In this document: in pieces, positions 31,340 through 42,524 of the stretch
Position numbering within the stretch: the first letter of the stretch is position 1
Layout: each line of letters opens with the position of its first letter
NCBI GenBank assembly: GCA_034231615.1
Contig: CM067311.1
Coordinates: 17,893,173 to 17,957,172, forward strand
DNA length: 64,000 bases
DNA from: Meghimatium bilineatum
Taxonomy: Eukaryota; Mollusca; Gastropoda; Stylommatophora; Philomycidae
Direction: 5' to 3'
Made by a program: the position numbers and the translations under genes
Notes under the pieces: model-generated
Seen by the model: the letters and a program-made list of their open reading frames with translations, nothing else
Told to the model about the DNA's origin: nothing
Databases searched by the model: none

Positions 31340-31660
31340 GAATCTGCCATCCTTGATCGAGTCCTAGATGTTTTATACGGGATTTTGCGTCAAGCATGGC
31401 ATGTGGGTTCCAGGAGTGCAAAAGTGAGAAAACACTAGCGATAATGTGACTTGCTTTAATCATGTCATAAAAGACAGTTAAGGAGATATTGACGTGCGGC
31501 TACCTACCCCATCAAATAAAGGATGAAGAGTAAAGTAAAATCCACAAATTATGCTAAAGTCGAATGCGACAGGGCAAAAGTAACAGACATCGCAGCTAAG
31601 CTGTAAACAATGACGCATCGCATTTCGTTTTCCATTCTATATTTTTCTAACGTGCAGGAA
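31340..31660. other. No recognisable feature
   Basis: Unique spacer with no coding signal. Confidence 0.4.
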
Positions 31661-31674
31661 TTTGAGGAAAGTAA

Positions 31675-31845
31675 ATGTGACATAACTGTGTGACAAATCC
31701 AACACTGTGTGTGACATGAATGTGTGACAACTCTCTAAAAGTGTGTGACATGAATGTGTGACAACTCCCTAAAAGTGTGTGACATGAATGTGTGACAACT
31801 CCCACAAAGTGTGTGACATTAATGTGTGACAACTCCCTAAAAGTG
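31675..31845. repeat. 34-bp minisatellite, about 5 copies
   Basis: The unit is GTGTGTGACATGAATGTGTG followed by ACAACTCCCTAAAA. Confidence 0.95.
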
Positions 31846-31954
31846 CGATAAAATATACATATAAACCAGTGGGATATGGCAACTATCTGTGTCCATATTG
31901 GTTGTGAGTGTGTAAAAAATCATGAGTCCATGGAAACCTGGATCTACAAACATT

Positions 31955-32208
31955 ACACCAACCATTGGCTACCAATTGTCTTACGACCTTCAAACAATCA
32001 ACCAACCATTGGCTACCAATTGTCTTACGACCTTCAAACAATCAACCAACCATTGGCTACCAATTGTCTTACGACCTTCAAACAATCAACCAACCATTGG
32101 CTACCAATTGTCTTACGACCTTCAAACAATCAACCAACCATTGGCTACCAATTGTCTTACGACCTTCAAACAATCAACCAACCATTGGCTACCAATTGCC
32201 TTAAGAGA
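31955..32208. repeat. 44-bp minisatellite, about 5.7 copies, open in all three plus frames
   Basis: The unit is CAATCAACCAACCATTGGCT, ACCAATTGTCTTACGACCTT, CAAA. As 44 is not a multiple of three, each reading frame cycles through all three translations of the unit, and none contains a stop; hence three overlapping frames of 79 to 111 codons. The copies are virtually identical. I do not regard it as a gene. Confidence 0.97.
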
Positions 32209-32214
32209 TAGGTA

Positions 32215-32800
32215 AATATTGTTGCCTAGTAGAGACGATGATGTATTTTAACTAACTTGATGATAATAGAACAAAGACTAAGACAATACAACTTCACTCC
32301 TCGCCGCTCTATCTGCTAGAAATGATTCCTTCCTGCAGTTTGTCTGGACGGTATGTGGTATCTGACATATCGAATATGAATTATGCTATCCCATCAGTTA
32401 AATTCTTCCAGCTGTCTGTAAGAGAGGGACAGTGTTGTTTATCCCTCCCATTTTGTGCTCTTGACTGCGCTCTCTTGTCCGTGCTACCTAATATCGTCCT
32501 TAACGTGTTGACTATTCTGTCCACCTGCCCTGCTGGTCTCATTTTATAAAGTCCTTTCATTCCTTCCTGTTTTATTCGCATGTTTGTGTTAATGCTTGCT
32601 ATGTATGTATCTAATAACACACACAGAGGCCAGGAATGTCTACTTTGTTAAGAAGAAAATAAAAACTATTTCTGAAGATAAAGAACTCGACTTAAAATCG
32701 TAATGAGAAAAATCAGAAAGATACCAAAACTTAGATGAAGTTATTGATGTCGAATAATTATGAGTGAACATAAACAGGTCAGTAAATTGTTCCGCAGAAA
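32215..32800. other. Unassigned; 79-codon minus frame at 32,381-32,620
   Basis: The frame includes 'QVDRIVNTLRTILGSTDKRA'. It could be a piece of an element ORF, but I do not recognise it. Confidence 0.35.
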
Positions 32801-32814
32801 GTTAGTTAGTTAGG

Positions 32815-33045
32815 TAGTTAGTCGTCGGATCATCATCACTGCAAACTGGACACTTCCATAGTTGCTCCGATCTCTCCTTGAGTGTATCCACCATTACACT
32901 TCTGCTAACAGTACCGGTCCTATGCTGGTTGACCATCATTCTTCTGCGCCCTCCAAAATGTTCACTTCTAGCAACACCGGATTTCAAACCCTGATCTTTA
33001 ATCCTGGCCATTGAAAAGGAATCATCATCCACACTAGTCTCACAT
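32815..33045 (-). pseudogene. Dispersed element 'N-Q-x-x-TGT-x-S ... PVC-x-D', copy 1
   Basis: The minus strand encodes 'MMVNQHRTGTVSRSVMVDTL' and 'ERSEQLWKCPVCSDDDP'. The same pattern occurs at 37,310-37,480 ('NQQLTGTLSLHTLEWLLKWR', 'YLWDRPVCHDASL') and 45,180-45,480 ('NQNLTETVSLHTRECLL', 'VCHDAGV'). Three aligned copies show a real repeat family with a decayed coding region whose identity I do not know. Confidence 0.6.
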
Positions 33046-33059
33046 TTGGTGCAGCAGAA

Positions 33060-33565
33060 AGCAAAAGAATAAATACAAATGAAAAATGATTGGCAATTCA
33101 CCAATAAAAGCGCTGAATCTGTTTTGTTTAATGAATAACTAAATTGTGATTATGATGATGATGTTCGTCCGTCGTGATCGACGATGACCAAAAACTCAAC
33201 CATAATAAGAATAATAATAATAATAAATAATTAAAAATAATAAAAGTTAATAGTGCGTTTTTAAATGACTAGCAAGTCCAATGCGCGCACAAAATGTTCT
33301 TTTACAGAATTGACAACAATAGAAGGTATCTGTGAGGTTGAGATGTTTTTTTCTTTTCTACTTGTCCGCTTCTGTCTTGCAGTTTCTTGTCTGAATTCTT
33401 CCTTTTATTGTCTTTATTCATTTTATTGTCTGAATTTAATTAATTCAAAATTAATTTGTGATTATACGCTCTGGACATCAACTCGGAGTTCATTCGTTAA
33501 ATGTTAGCAGTTACCGAGGAATATTCTCATTGAATATATCTTCCTATTCTTACCACTCAATTGTA
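33060..33565. other. Spacer with short repeat GATGATGTTCGTCCGTCGTG
   Basis: The word at about 33,157-33,190 recurs at 41,620-41,645 and resembles LINE/SINE end sequence. The rest is AT-rich with AAT runs. Confidence 0.4.
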
Positions 33566-33569
33566 GTCA

Positions 33570-34125
33570 TATACTCTCCTGAGCCTATACTCTCCCAAGC
33601 CTATACTCTCCTAGACTCTCCCGAGCCTACACTCTCCTATACTCTCCTATACACTCCCTAGCATATACTCTCCTAGACTCTCCCTAGCCTATACTCTCCT
33701 AGACTATCCCTAGCCTATACTCTCCTAGACTATCCCTAGCCTATACTCTCCTAGACTCTCCCTAGCCTATACTCTCCTAGATTCTCCCTAGCCTATACTC
33801 TCCTAGATTCTCCCTAGCCTATACTCTCCTAGACTCTCCCTAGCCTATACTCTCCTAGACTCTCCCGAGCCTATACTCTCCTAGACTCTCCCAAGCCTAT
33901 ACTCTCCTAGACTCTCCCGAGCCTATACTCTCCTAGACTCTCCCGAGCCTATACTCTCCTAGACTCTCCCGAGCCTATACTCTCCTAGACTCTCCCGAAC
34001 CTATACTCTCCTAGACTCTCCCTAGCCTATACTCTCCTAGACTCTCCCTAGCCTATACTCTCCTAGACTCTCCCGAGCCTATACTCTCCTATACTCTCCC
34101 GAGCCTATACTCTCCTAGACTCTCC
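33570..34125. repeat. 26-bp minisatellite, about 21 copies
   Basis: The unit is CCTATACTCTCCTAGACTCT followed by CCCGAG, with a 'CCCTAG' variant that dominates from 33,660 to 33,850. Confidence 0.96.
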
Positions 34126-34199
34126 CGAGCTATTCCATACACTGTAAATCTCTTTATATCGTACTCTGTGGATCCCTCATCTAAAACATTACACATACA

Positions 34200-34520
34200 A
34201 GGAATGCAATATACCCCTATTCTTCTTCTTCTTCTGCGTTCGTTCTCAAACTTCTGCAGATTAGCAGGATGTAGTCCAGAGAACGGAATGTGTTGTTTCA
34301 TGGTTTACAGCATTGCTGCGATATCTGTGCATTTCGGCATGACACATCTGACTTCAGCATAACTTTCGGTCACTGACCCTATATGGAATGGGACACTCAA
34401 CTCCATCCCATAACCTCCTTAGTAGCCTTTTACGACATGCGTGGAAGGTAAACAGTGTTGCTATTCTTTGCTCCCCTTTCGGGCCCCGGCAACACAAGGG
34501 CGTTGACCACCTATGCTCTT
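34200..34520 (-). mobile_element. Composite SINE: GAA-tailed piece plus 'GTCGTAAAAGGC' body
   Basis: On the minus strand, from 34,510 down: 'TTGTGTTGCCGGGGCCCGAA', 'CATGTCGTAAAAGGCTACTA', 'GACCGAAAGTTATGC', 'TGTGTCATGCCGAAATGCAC', 'CCATTCTCTGGACTACATCC' is replaced here by 'CCGTTCTCTGGACTACATCC', and a GCAGAAGAAGAAGAAGAAT tail. The block at 63,555-63,790 follows the same order, with partial copies at 42,215-42,320 and 44,030-44,080. The 'GTCGTAAAAGGC-x-ACTAA' core is one I associate with molluscan SINEs. Confidence 0.72.
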
Positions 34521-34524
34521 GAAT

Positions 34525-34900
34525 CATGTTTGTTTGTTCTTTCATTATTCTGAACTCCAAAATGACATGGACAAATTGTCGTTATACGTCCTTGCAATCC
34601 GAAATAAGCAAATGTGTTTCAAACAACCATATTCCCAGTAGTAGTTTACAAATATGAAACAATGACATCATATTATTAAAACATTTCCAAATAAAAGTGT
34701 TCCTCTTGGAGTTATATCATATCACAGAACGATATCAAAATGAAGACAAACAGTGAAACTTTCACATGAAGTATCAATGACAGAGAAAGACAAAGAGAGA
34801 TTGTTGCTTGATGGTCACTATGGCACAAGTGATAAAGAAATGGGGGAAACATGATCGCCCACGCTACTCGCCATGGCACTAGATTGATCGATAGATCGAT

Positions 34901-34940
<40 letters not shown>

Positions 34941-35430
34941 ATACAGTGGCATAACAGTATGGAAAAATAAACCATGGTACGAATATTTATGTACTGGTAA
35001 CAGGGAAAAGGGACACCCAAGACGACAAAGAACAAGTAACATCAGCGTTTAAATATATCTGTTTACAACATATCAACTCACTCAGAATGGTAAATATATC
35101 AACAGTACATCATGGAAATAATATCGCAAGAACAACAAATATTCCATATATCTGTGGACAAGTTGCATCCCATCAAGCACTTACATGTTATACTTTTTCT
35201 TTGTCTGTGCTCATTCCTCCACTTTTGCTGGTTACAAACATGTAGTCGGTAGAACAAAACACATTTCGTCTGAATTTTTTGCTTCACTGGGATATCTGCG
35301 CCTTTCGAAAAAGAACCTGTCGTCAGAACTACCTTTTGGGTGACTGATAATTTATGAGATGCGTAGTCAACCCAAACACCAAACCTGATTAGTTGACTCA
35401 TGAATGTAATTTAGATATATCTATCTATTT
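34525..35430. other. Mostly unassigned; (ATTG)n at 34,886-34,940
   Basis: A tetranucleotide run of GATT with a preceding GATC variant forms the only repeat. Open frames across it (QSIN repeats) are not genes. The minus-strand frame at 35,099-35,401 is unrecognised. Confidence 0.5.
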
Positions 35431-35434
35431 ATTT

Positions 35435-36180
35435 GTACACAAATGCCGCTAAGCGTCGTGGAGAATTGAAGTTATCTGTCTTTAGCCATCTTTGTTGAGC
35501 TTGCCATCGTTAGGACGTAACTTTTAACAATCATCGGATTGAATCTTCCCATCTTGTTCCCGGTCTTCCTCTTGCTTTGTACCCGTTCTTTCTGCTGTTG
35601 TATGCGTGGATGGCTGTTTGTGATGGTTCAGTTTGCATGAGGTTCGAACCAGTAGATCTGTTGTCTCGCTATATATTGTTGATATAGTCACGCATTATCA
35701 TTGACATTGCATGATATAGTCTTCACTATCTATCTGATGTCTTCATTCCTCATTCAGTCTCATCTGGTGACGCTTATAGCATGTCTCAGGCATTTCATCT
35801 CACATGTAGTAATCTTTCTCATGAGTGGTTTTGTCTGGCAATGGCAACATAACGTTGGAATAAAGATGATGTTTATTATATCCTGTTTTGCAGCCATGTT
35901 GATCGCTGGGTTTTTAAGCAGTGGTGACAGTTGTTATGTTAAAGAATTTTCTTTTTGACACCTGATCGCAATTTCTCTGTCAATGTTGCCGTCTTCTGGA
36001 AAAATGCTTCCTAGTTATTTAAATTCTGATGTCTGTTTTAGTTTTGTGCCGCTAACATACACATTTAGCTGTTCTTTTGCACTGCATGTTTTCATAGTTT
36101 CTGTTTTCCATCAGAATTTAGATGACAGTGTCCGTATTATTTCTCTATTTTCGAACACAGACAACACACTAACTTCAATG
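35435..36180 (-). pseudogene. LINE family D C-terminal half
   Basis: The minus strand gives 'LGSIFPEDGNIDREIAIRCQ', 'QDIINIIFIPTLCCHCQT', 'KITTCEMKCLRHAISVTR', 'MRNEDIR' and a decayed GRF/CGCTTAGCGGCA tail ('CCACGACGCTTAGCGGCATT'). Here 'QDIINIIFIPTLC' is present once, whereas the copy at 21.24 kb has that region duplicated. Confidence 0.85.
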
Positions 36181-36189
36181 TAAGAATCT

Positions 36190-37050
36190 TTATATCCTAC
36201 TGTTTGTTCTGAATCAATATGTCTTTCTTCATTTCTTTATCTCTTCATTACTCTATCTTTGCATCCATCCATCTCTGAATCCATCCATCCCTTCATACCT
36301 TCAACTATGAGTCCCATCTCAGCTCAACTCCATCTCAACATCCTCCATTTGCCAAAGCCCTCCTACCATACAACCCTCCATCTCTGCATCAGTAAATTTC
36401 CTCATACTTACATGCCTCCACTCATGCATTACTCCATCTCTACAAACGTCCATCTCTAGATAATTTTACCTCTCCATCCATGCATTCCTCGGTACTCTAT
36501 GATCGTAAACCAAACCCCGTTTTCGTTCTTGCTTCCCATTAGTGCTTACCTACGTATTTTGTAATTAATTGATCTAAATATTATATCAATAAATACTCAT
36601 GACTAATTGAAATATTCACTTTTTAATGTTAGGGAAAGGGTTATGGAGTTAGGTTAGTTTTGTTTAACATAATTAATCCTAATCCTAACCCTAAATGTAA
36701 TTATATTTAAATTAATAAATGATAAACATAAACTGAGAAACATAGATAAAGGAAACAATCACGCAGGTAGGAACTAATTAGCACAGCTGGGGTTGAAATG
36801 CGATCATAGTGCCCATTCTTCTATCCCTTCATTTCTCCATCTATGCATCACACCATCGATGTTATCATCCCATCCATGTACGCCTGCAGCTGCCCCCAAA
36901 TCCATTTATACCCCATCATTATACAATGCATCCCTTATCCTTTTATTTCCTCAATCCACGTATCTTTTATTCACGTATTTTCGCTATCTCTGTATTTATT
37001 CATCCATATATCCCTACATACATCAACCGTGAATTTCAACAGGGATACAA
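36190..37050. repeat. Low-complexity CCATC-rich region with interposed unique sequence
   Basis: Pyrimidine-rich CCATCCATC-like sequence (36,230-36,480 and 36,800-37,030) flanks an AT-rich block at 36,480-36,780 that contains a short inverted pair around CCTAATCCTAACCCTAAATG and TTAGGGAAAGGG, resembling but not being telomere repeat. Confidence 0.65.
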
Positions 37051-37159
37051 TACATCTCAGTAGAAAATCTACCTAAAGGCTGCATTTTTCAGTATCTATG
37101 TGCATTTCGTTGGTCGGCCTTGTTTTTATTGGGATGTGGCTCCAAATATGTAAATAGTG

Positions 37160-37300
37160 ACCAACGAAAATACACATACAACAAAAATACACATACAACG
37201 AAAATACACATACAACGAAGATACACATACAACGAAAATACACATACTACAAAAATACACATACTACAAAAATACACATACAACTAAGATACACATACAA
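37160..37300. repeat. 17-bp minisatellite, about 8 copies
   Basis: The unit is AAAATACACATACAACG with C, T and A variants at its end. Confidence 0.94.
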
Positions 37301-37304
37301 AGAA

Positions 37305-37485
37305 TGACAGACATGGAAGTGATTAGAGGAGAGGGCAGTAAAGCTGCACTTTTTGAAAAGAACCGAAGATCACGAAATCAACAACTGACTGGGACTTTGA
37401 GTCTACATACACTCGAATGGCTACTGAAATGGAGAGCGGAGTACTTATGGGACCGCCCCGTGTGCCATGATGCTAGTTTGTAATC
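37305..37485 (+). pseudogene. Dispersed 'NQQLTGTLS ... PVCHD' element, copy 2
   Basis: Open from the array through 'LFEKNRRSRNQQLTGTLSLH', 'WLLKWRAEYLWDRPVCHDAS' and a stop at 37,483, followed by AATCAAGAATTAAGAATGCA. Of the three copies this is the only one uninterrupted by repeats, so it is the best guide to the parent frame. The upstream 17-bp array is open in the same frame only by chance. Confidence 0.6.
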
Positions 37486-37489
37486 AAGA

Positions 37490-38275
37490 ATTAAGAATGC
37501 ATCACCGCACACACTCCAACCTAACTATATTTGTTTAATCAGTTTAATTATCTCTCCAACAGCTTAATCTCTCCTGAAAACACTTTCCCCATCCATGTAT
37601 CCACTAATGTATTCCACGTACATCTAATTCACGAGCACATTCATACATCTAATTCACGAACTCATTCATACATCTATTTTACGAACACATTCACGTATCT
37701 ACATTACCTGTATTGCTCTAGCATGTTTTATCTATACACACAACAACATACAAATAGATACTCTAAACTGAATTCTCACGCAAAAATGTCCGCACATTTT
37801 TATACTATATTTTAACACTTCCTTTTCGTTTTGACATCAGGAGCACGAAGCAATAAATCAATAGTATTCAATCCAGCCATTTTCTACCCGATCCTAGATA
37901 GCATTAACACAATTCTTTCATTTGTAAAACATTTCCTTTCTGAATCGGCCCTGTATAGAAATCGTCAGGCAACCCATGTATACCTATCTCTTGCGCAACT
38001 ACATGCACTGAAGAAGTGGACGATATAAACGGAAACGGTGTAAATGCGGATTCTACATGTCATGATTCAGAACAGAATTAGACTACTTTAGCAGATATAC
38101 GTTATTTTTATTTTTATTTCTAAGTTTAAATATTGGATTGGATATAAATTTTGTAATATTCTAACAGATTATGTTGTGTGGTATATACAGTTTCTCGGCT
38201 CTGTGGCGGAGAAGCAAAGAAGTAAAAGGATAATGACCGTCTCCCGGTGGTCAATGTAATGGGTATAATTTGCAT
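37490..38275. other. No recognisable feature
   Basis: AT-rich with a few direct words ('CATACATCTAATTCACGAAC' repeated three times near 37,620-37,690). No similarity was found. Confidence 0.4.
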
Positions 38276-38289
38276 TGCCTGCAGTTGTG

Positions 38290-38470
38290 CATTGGGAATG
38301 CTCTATAAGCAATTATATCCTACTGAACAAGAACGATGTCTAGAAACACTAAACTGCTCTGTAAGCAATGATATCCTACTGAACAACAACAATGTCTAGA
38401 AACACTGAAGTGTTCTGCAAGCAATGATAGCCTACTGAGCACAACAGTGCCTAGAAACACTGGACTGATC
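38290..38470. repeat. ~56-bp tandem repeat, 3 diverged copies
   Basis: 'AAGCAATGATATCCTACTGA', 'ACAACAACAATGTCTAGAAA' and 'CACTGAACTG' recur three times with 10-15 percent differences. Confidence 0.85.
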
Positions 38471-38639
38471 GCGAAGTCCTGAATAGGAAATTCTACCAAC
38501 AAAATACAGTTTAGGATTCGTATGGTTATTGCACTGGTTTATTATTGTGGTAATCTTGGATATTATCTATGTCCTTGAAATGGGATCGATTAGAACAAGG
38601 TTTAACAATTTTAGATGGTGAAATAAAATTGTGACAGGT

Positions 38640-38790
38640 ATAGCAACTAACAGTGCAGAACTAAAACTCTCGTAAGAAACAAAGAGAGTTCTCAGAACAA
38701 ACATCTATGAAGCAGACAAAAATATCATCTCCAGGGAATTCTTCTCCCCATGACGCTGCAAGGCATAAAAAGGTATACAGCGAAAAGAAG
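38640..38790 (+). pseudogene. LINE family C 3' tail
   Basis: 'ATCATCTCCAGGGAATTCTT', 'CTCCCCATGACGCTGCAAGG' and 'CATAAAAAGGTATACAGCGA' match the 3' ends near 8,262-8,320 and 27,285-27,300 plus 27,787. Confidence 0.68.
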
Positions 38791-38884
38791 AAAGAAGATC
38801 TTGGTTGGATTTAGAATCAGATAAGCAATTTTTATATCATTAAAGTCTACTAAAACTCAGGATATCACAAGAATATGATCTTTG

Positions 38885-39190
38885 TTTCATCTCTGCATTT
38901 GTTGTTCGGCGTCTCAGGATTTAGTTACGATCAGTTGTCGGGCTATGACACGTTTGGTCGCTGTATATGCTGCAATATTGTGTTATTAAAATCCCGGTGA
39001 CTCTTTCAATCCACCTTCTTTTTGGTCATCTCTGCAACTCGATGTTTCTATGCTCGTGTTGTGCTCTTGATGCTGGTCTGTTTGGGTTCACTCTCATTAT
39101 ATGGCCGAATCATTTCATTCTCTCCTGTTCAATATATCCTACCATAGACGTTGTTACACAGCTACGTCACAAAGATAAAGTAACGTATGA
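38885..39190 (-). pseudogene. LINE C-terminal fragment
   Basis: The minus strand reads 'YIEQERMKWFGHIMRVNPNR' and, after a stop, 'PKRRWIERVTGIL', the usual KWFGH and RRW motifs. The family is D-like but too diverged to place. Confidence 0.8.
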
Positions 39191-39344
39191 AACTACAACC
39201 CAGACAGAATGATAAGAAATACAGGAAACGTAATGGTATCCTCTTAGACTGAAACAAATAAACACATTTAATGAGATATTTTCCACTAACCAGTTAACAC
39301 ATCTGGCACTGGATGCAATATTGATATCGGTATAAACATCACAT

Positions 39345-39500
39345 CGGAAATGTATACGCCTTAGGCATCGATGTGATATACGCCTTGGGCATCGATGTGA
39401 TATACGCCTAAGGCATCGATGTGATATACGCCTTAGGCATCGATGTGATATACGCCTTAGGCATCGATGTGATATACGCCTTAGGCATCGATGTGATATG
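39345..39500. repeat. 24-bp minisatellite, about 6.5 copies
   Basis: The unit is GATGTGATATACGCCTTAGG plus CATC. Both strands are open through it because 24 is a multiple of three. Confidence 0.96.
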
Positions 39501-39639
39501 TTTACCAATTCTTCCTCCTACCTTATTGTTTACGGTCATATGTCGTAATATAACAAATATAGACGTGTCAATGTGTGTATGTCTCACCAGAAAGAAGACG
39601 AATATGCATACCCACTAACCAACTTAAATAAATTATGTA

Positions 39640-40020
39640 TTATCAAATTATATATATTTTGTTAATAATAAGTGATATTCTAAATTGGTTACAATCAATT
39701 ATATATTTTCAACCAAATAAAGTGATTACAATTAATTATAGATTTTCCATCAAATATAGTGAAGACATTCAATTGTATATTTTCCACAAACAAAGTGAAT
39801 AAATATAAACAATTAAATATAATCTACCAAATATAGTGAACACATTGAATTCGATATTTTCCACCAAATAAAGTAAATACATTAGTTGGTTGGATGGTTG
39901 CTGATCTAGCGGTTCATGGGCCCATGCCCTTTGACCCAAATGAATACGTTCAATTAGATATTTTCCACCAAATAAAGTGAACACATTTTATTAGTAATGT
40001 TTCATCAAATAAAGTGAACA
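39640..40020. repeat. Degenerate ~57-bp repeat
   Basis: Words such as 'TATTTTCCACCAAATAAAGT' and 'GAATACATTCAATTA' recur five to six times with heavy decay; an unrelated 60-bp stretch (39,880-39,945) interrupts them. Confidence 0.7.
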
Positions 40021-40090
40021 CAACTGAGAATTAATGTAATATTGATGTCAGTATAAACATCTCGCTGGAAAATTATAATATACCTTAGCG

Positions 40091-40570
40091 CAGGGGTCGG
40101 CAACCTTTTGCTAACTGTGTGCCAACTTAAGGTTTCAAATTATTCAGAGTGCCAACATCACATATCATTTTATGCAAGCCGATGCCAATATTCTTATTTT
40201 ACCATATATTTTATTTTTATATTTTAATTAAATAATATATAGTGATATTCAATAACAAGTATAGTTGTAAACAACATTAAAATAAATATTGTTTCTTGAA
40301 AGATTTAAAAAAAAACACTTTTTTATTATCAGTGGGAGCCTTGCCCTTTTATGTTCTTGGCCAGTTGCTCAATATCGACAACATACTTTGTCACTTTGAG
40401 CTTGACACAATTTTCTGAATGTTCAGGCATTAGATGAGTGCCGAAATGAGCGAGGAAACTCCGCTAATCGATTTATAATCTTTATACAGGAAACACGAAG
40501 AGTCTGCGTGCCATTTAAAATTGCTTGGCGTGCCAAGTGTGGCACGTGTGCCATAGATTACCGATCCCTG
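40091..40570. mobile_element. Non-autonomous hAT element with TIRs and 8-bp duplication
   Basis: The left end CAGGGGTCGGCAACC and the inverted right end (CAGGGATCGGTAATC on the minus strand) are terminal inverted repeats, and the inner words 'GTGTGCCAACTT' and 'AAGTGTGGCACGTG' continue the pairing. The flanks CCTTAGCG (40,083-40,090) and TCTTAGTG (40,571-40,578) agree at 6 of 8 positions, as expected of an 8-bp hAT target duplication that has aged. At 480 bp with no transposase frame it is a MITE-like derivative. Confidence 0.88.
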
Positions 40571-40809
40571 TCTTAGTGCATCATCACCACAGGAGATTGC
40601 TCAGCAGAGATAAGAATGATATTAGCAATGACCTTACAAAAATCATCAAAGATGAGAAACCTATGCCAAGTGACAAACAGAGCAACACAGTTTCCACTTT
40701 TATGAAGCTAAATATTTCTAGCGGCAACATATGTACATATGGTCGTGAAAAGTGCGTAAATAACATCTGCAATCGAAAAGAAAATATCGTTATTTCAAAC
40801 GAAATGTTA

Positions 40810-41295
40810 TAGAAAGGAACTAGGAATATCATGAACAGAAAGAGAAACCACCACATATATCCGCAAAAGTGTGAACATAGAAGAAGAATAGCTTTTTCAC
40901 AATTATCGGAAAAAAAAGAAAGATAACATATTTCAGACATATAAAGATAACATATTTCAGACATATAAAGATAACATATTTCAGACATATAAAGATAACA
41001 TATTTCAGACATATAAAGATAACATATTTCAGACATATAAAGATAACATATTTCAGACATATAAAGATAACATATTTCAGACATATAAAGATAACATATT
41101 TCAGACATATAAAGAGACACAATAGTTTAAAGAGATTAATCAATCATGGAGGGAAAAGTTCCAGGTAAGAGAACAAGAGGCAGACTAAGACTATGATGGA
41201 CACATGAACAACGAAGGTCTTCTTAACACGACACTAGAAGAAAGTGGGCAGCTATCACATAACCGAGAGAATTACATGGTGGCAGTGGTAAAGGA
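40810..41295 (+). pseudogene. LINE family A C-terminal fragment carrying a 24-bp expansion
   Basis: The plus strand has 'KKRKITYFRHIK' before and 'RHNSLKRLINHGGKVPGKRT' with 'RGRLRL' after the array at 40,923-41,114. In other family A copies the corresponding text is continuous ('KLNCFGHLKRDNSME' at 15.1 kb, 'KLRLFGHIKRHNCLE' at 62.1 kb), so the array is an internal expansion of the F-x-H-I-K stretch. After the array a stop and shifts follow; the 'FWKEYVT' end is not legible. Confidence 0.87.
40923..41114. repeat. 24-bp minisatellite, exactly 8 copies, inside a LINE ORF
   Basis: The unit is ATAACATATTTCAGACATAT plus AAAG; 192 bp equals eight perfect copies. In the LINE frame each unit encodes ITYFRHIK, the motif at this very position in the element. 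Confidence 0.97.
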
Positions 41296-41299
41296 CACG

Positions 41300-42210
41300 T
41301 CACATAGATAGATTATGGATAATAGTGACATGAAAAAGTAATCTTCGCCGTACCACATTGTTTATGGCCATATGTCATAATACCGTAATAATAATAATAA
41401 TAATAATTATTATTATTATTATAATAAACCCATAACCCGTCATGGTCGTAGGGGTGTCACAATGAGAAATTTGGTGCAGAAAGATCTCCGCGCATCTCTA
41501 TCCTCTACCATCACGATGAGTTTGGAAACCTGTTTTTTCTTTATATATAACCTAATATAACCAGGACAGTCTCGTATCCATGGTTGTATGTCTCACCAGA
41601 ATGACGACTTTAATCCCTCTGATGATGATGATGTTCGTCCGTCGTAATCCCTCTACCCACTAACCAACCGATGTGATGATGATGATGTAATATCCCATTT
41701 AGCTGTAAGTAGGTGGCTCTTCTGTACTATATGTACTAGTAAGTAAATATGCTTGATGCTAAATGCAAAGATTCTCCTCGGTTGAATAACTGAGGTGACA
41801 CTAAAACCCATAAGGTTTGCTGTCTTAAAGGCATGCTCGTGTTAAGAGGGATTGAAGGATGCATGTTTAGTCCCGTAAAAGAGACAATTCAGTGTGGCAG
41901 TATTCCAGGATGGTCACGTCGTGCCAGGGGTGCAGCATGTACATCTGGGCTGTCTAGTTTATCATTCTTCCGTCAGATTTGTTGATCAACCAGCAGTGAT
42001 GTCACACCTTTGCCATAAAAGGACAAATTTGCAATGTACACTGGTCTACATCTATTTGTTGTCCATGGGGACCTTTTGACAGAAGATAAGAGTAAGAAAT
42101 TGAGACAAGGCATGCAGTTGACATGACATTTGACTAGAAAGAAGTAAAAAAATTCAGACAAGGAATGCAGTGGCAATGGCATTTGTACACATAACTGATT
42201 ATAAGCACAT
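41300..42210. other. Mostly unassigned; (TAA)n(TTA)n palindrome near 41,385-41,428
   Basis: A run of AATAAT followed by ATTATT forms a simple palindrome. At 41,620 the GATGATGTTCGTCCGTCGT word recurs. The 41,973-42,317 minus frame is not recognised and overlaps a SINE piece at its start. Confidence 0.45.
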
Positions 42211-42214
42211 TCCC

Positions 42215-42320
42215 AAATGCCCTTAGTCGCCACTTTCGACATGCCTGGAGAGAAAACAGTGTTCCTATTCCTTACGCACTGAGCTAGAAGTCTAGGTTGC
42301 GGTTGCCACACGGGCAAACC
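42215..42320 (-). mobile_element. SINE fragment with GTCGxAAA-GGCGACTAAGGG core
   Basis: The minus strand has 'CATGTCGAAAGTGGCGACTA' and 'AGGGCATTTGGGAATGTGCT', plus 'AACACTGTTTTCTCTCCAGG', matching the central part of 34,200-34,520. Confidence 0.65.
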
Positions 42321-42401
42321 AGTTGATTAAAATCAACATTATTAGTTTATATATGTTTTATGAATATGTGATATTGAACAATGATTATATTCAACATTAC
42401 A

Positions 42402-42523
42402 GCAGTTTGTGTATCCCGCATAGGTACTCTTGTAATCAACGGTACAACAGTTTGTGTATCCCGCATAGGTACTCTTGTAATCAACGGTACAACAGTTTGT
42501 GTATCCCGCATAGGTACTCAATC
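42402..42523. repeat. 45-bp minisatellite, 2.7 copies
   Basis: The unit is ACAGTTTGTGTATCCCGCAT, AGGTACTCTTGTAATCAACG, GTACA; copies are identical. Confidence 0.95.
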
Positions 42524-42524
42524 A

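Noticed and set aside
31647..31832. 61-codon minus frame with His/Thr repeats
   Set aside because: Read-through of the 34-bp array.
36600..36720. Interstitial telomere repeat
   Set aside because: Only two or three CCTAA/TTAGGG-like words, interrupted; too short to support.
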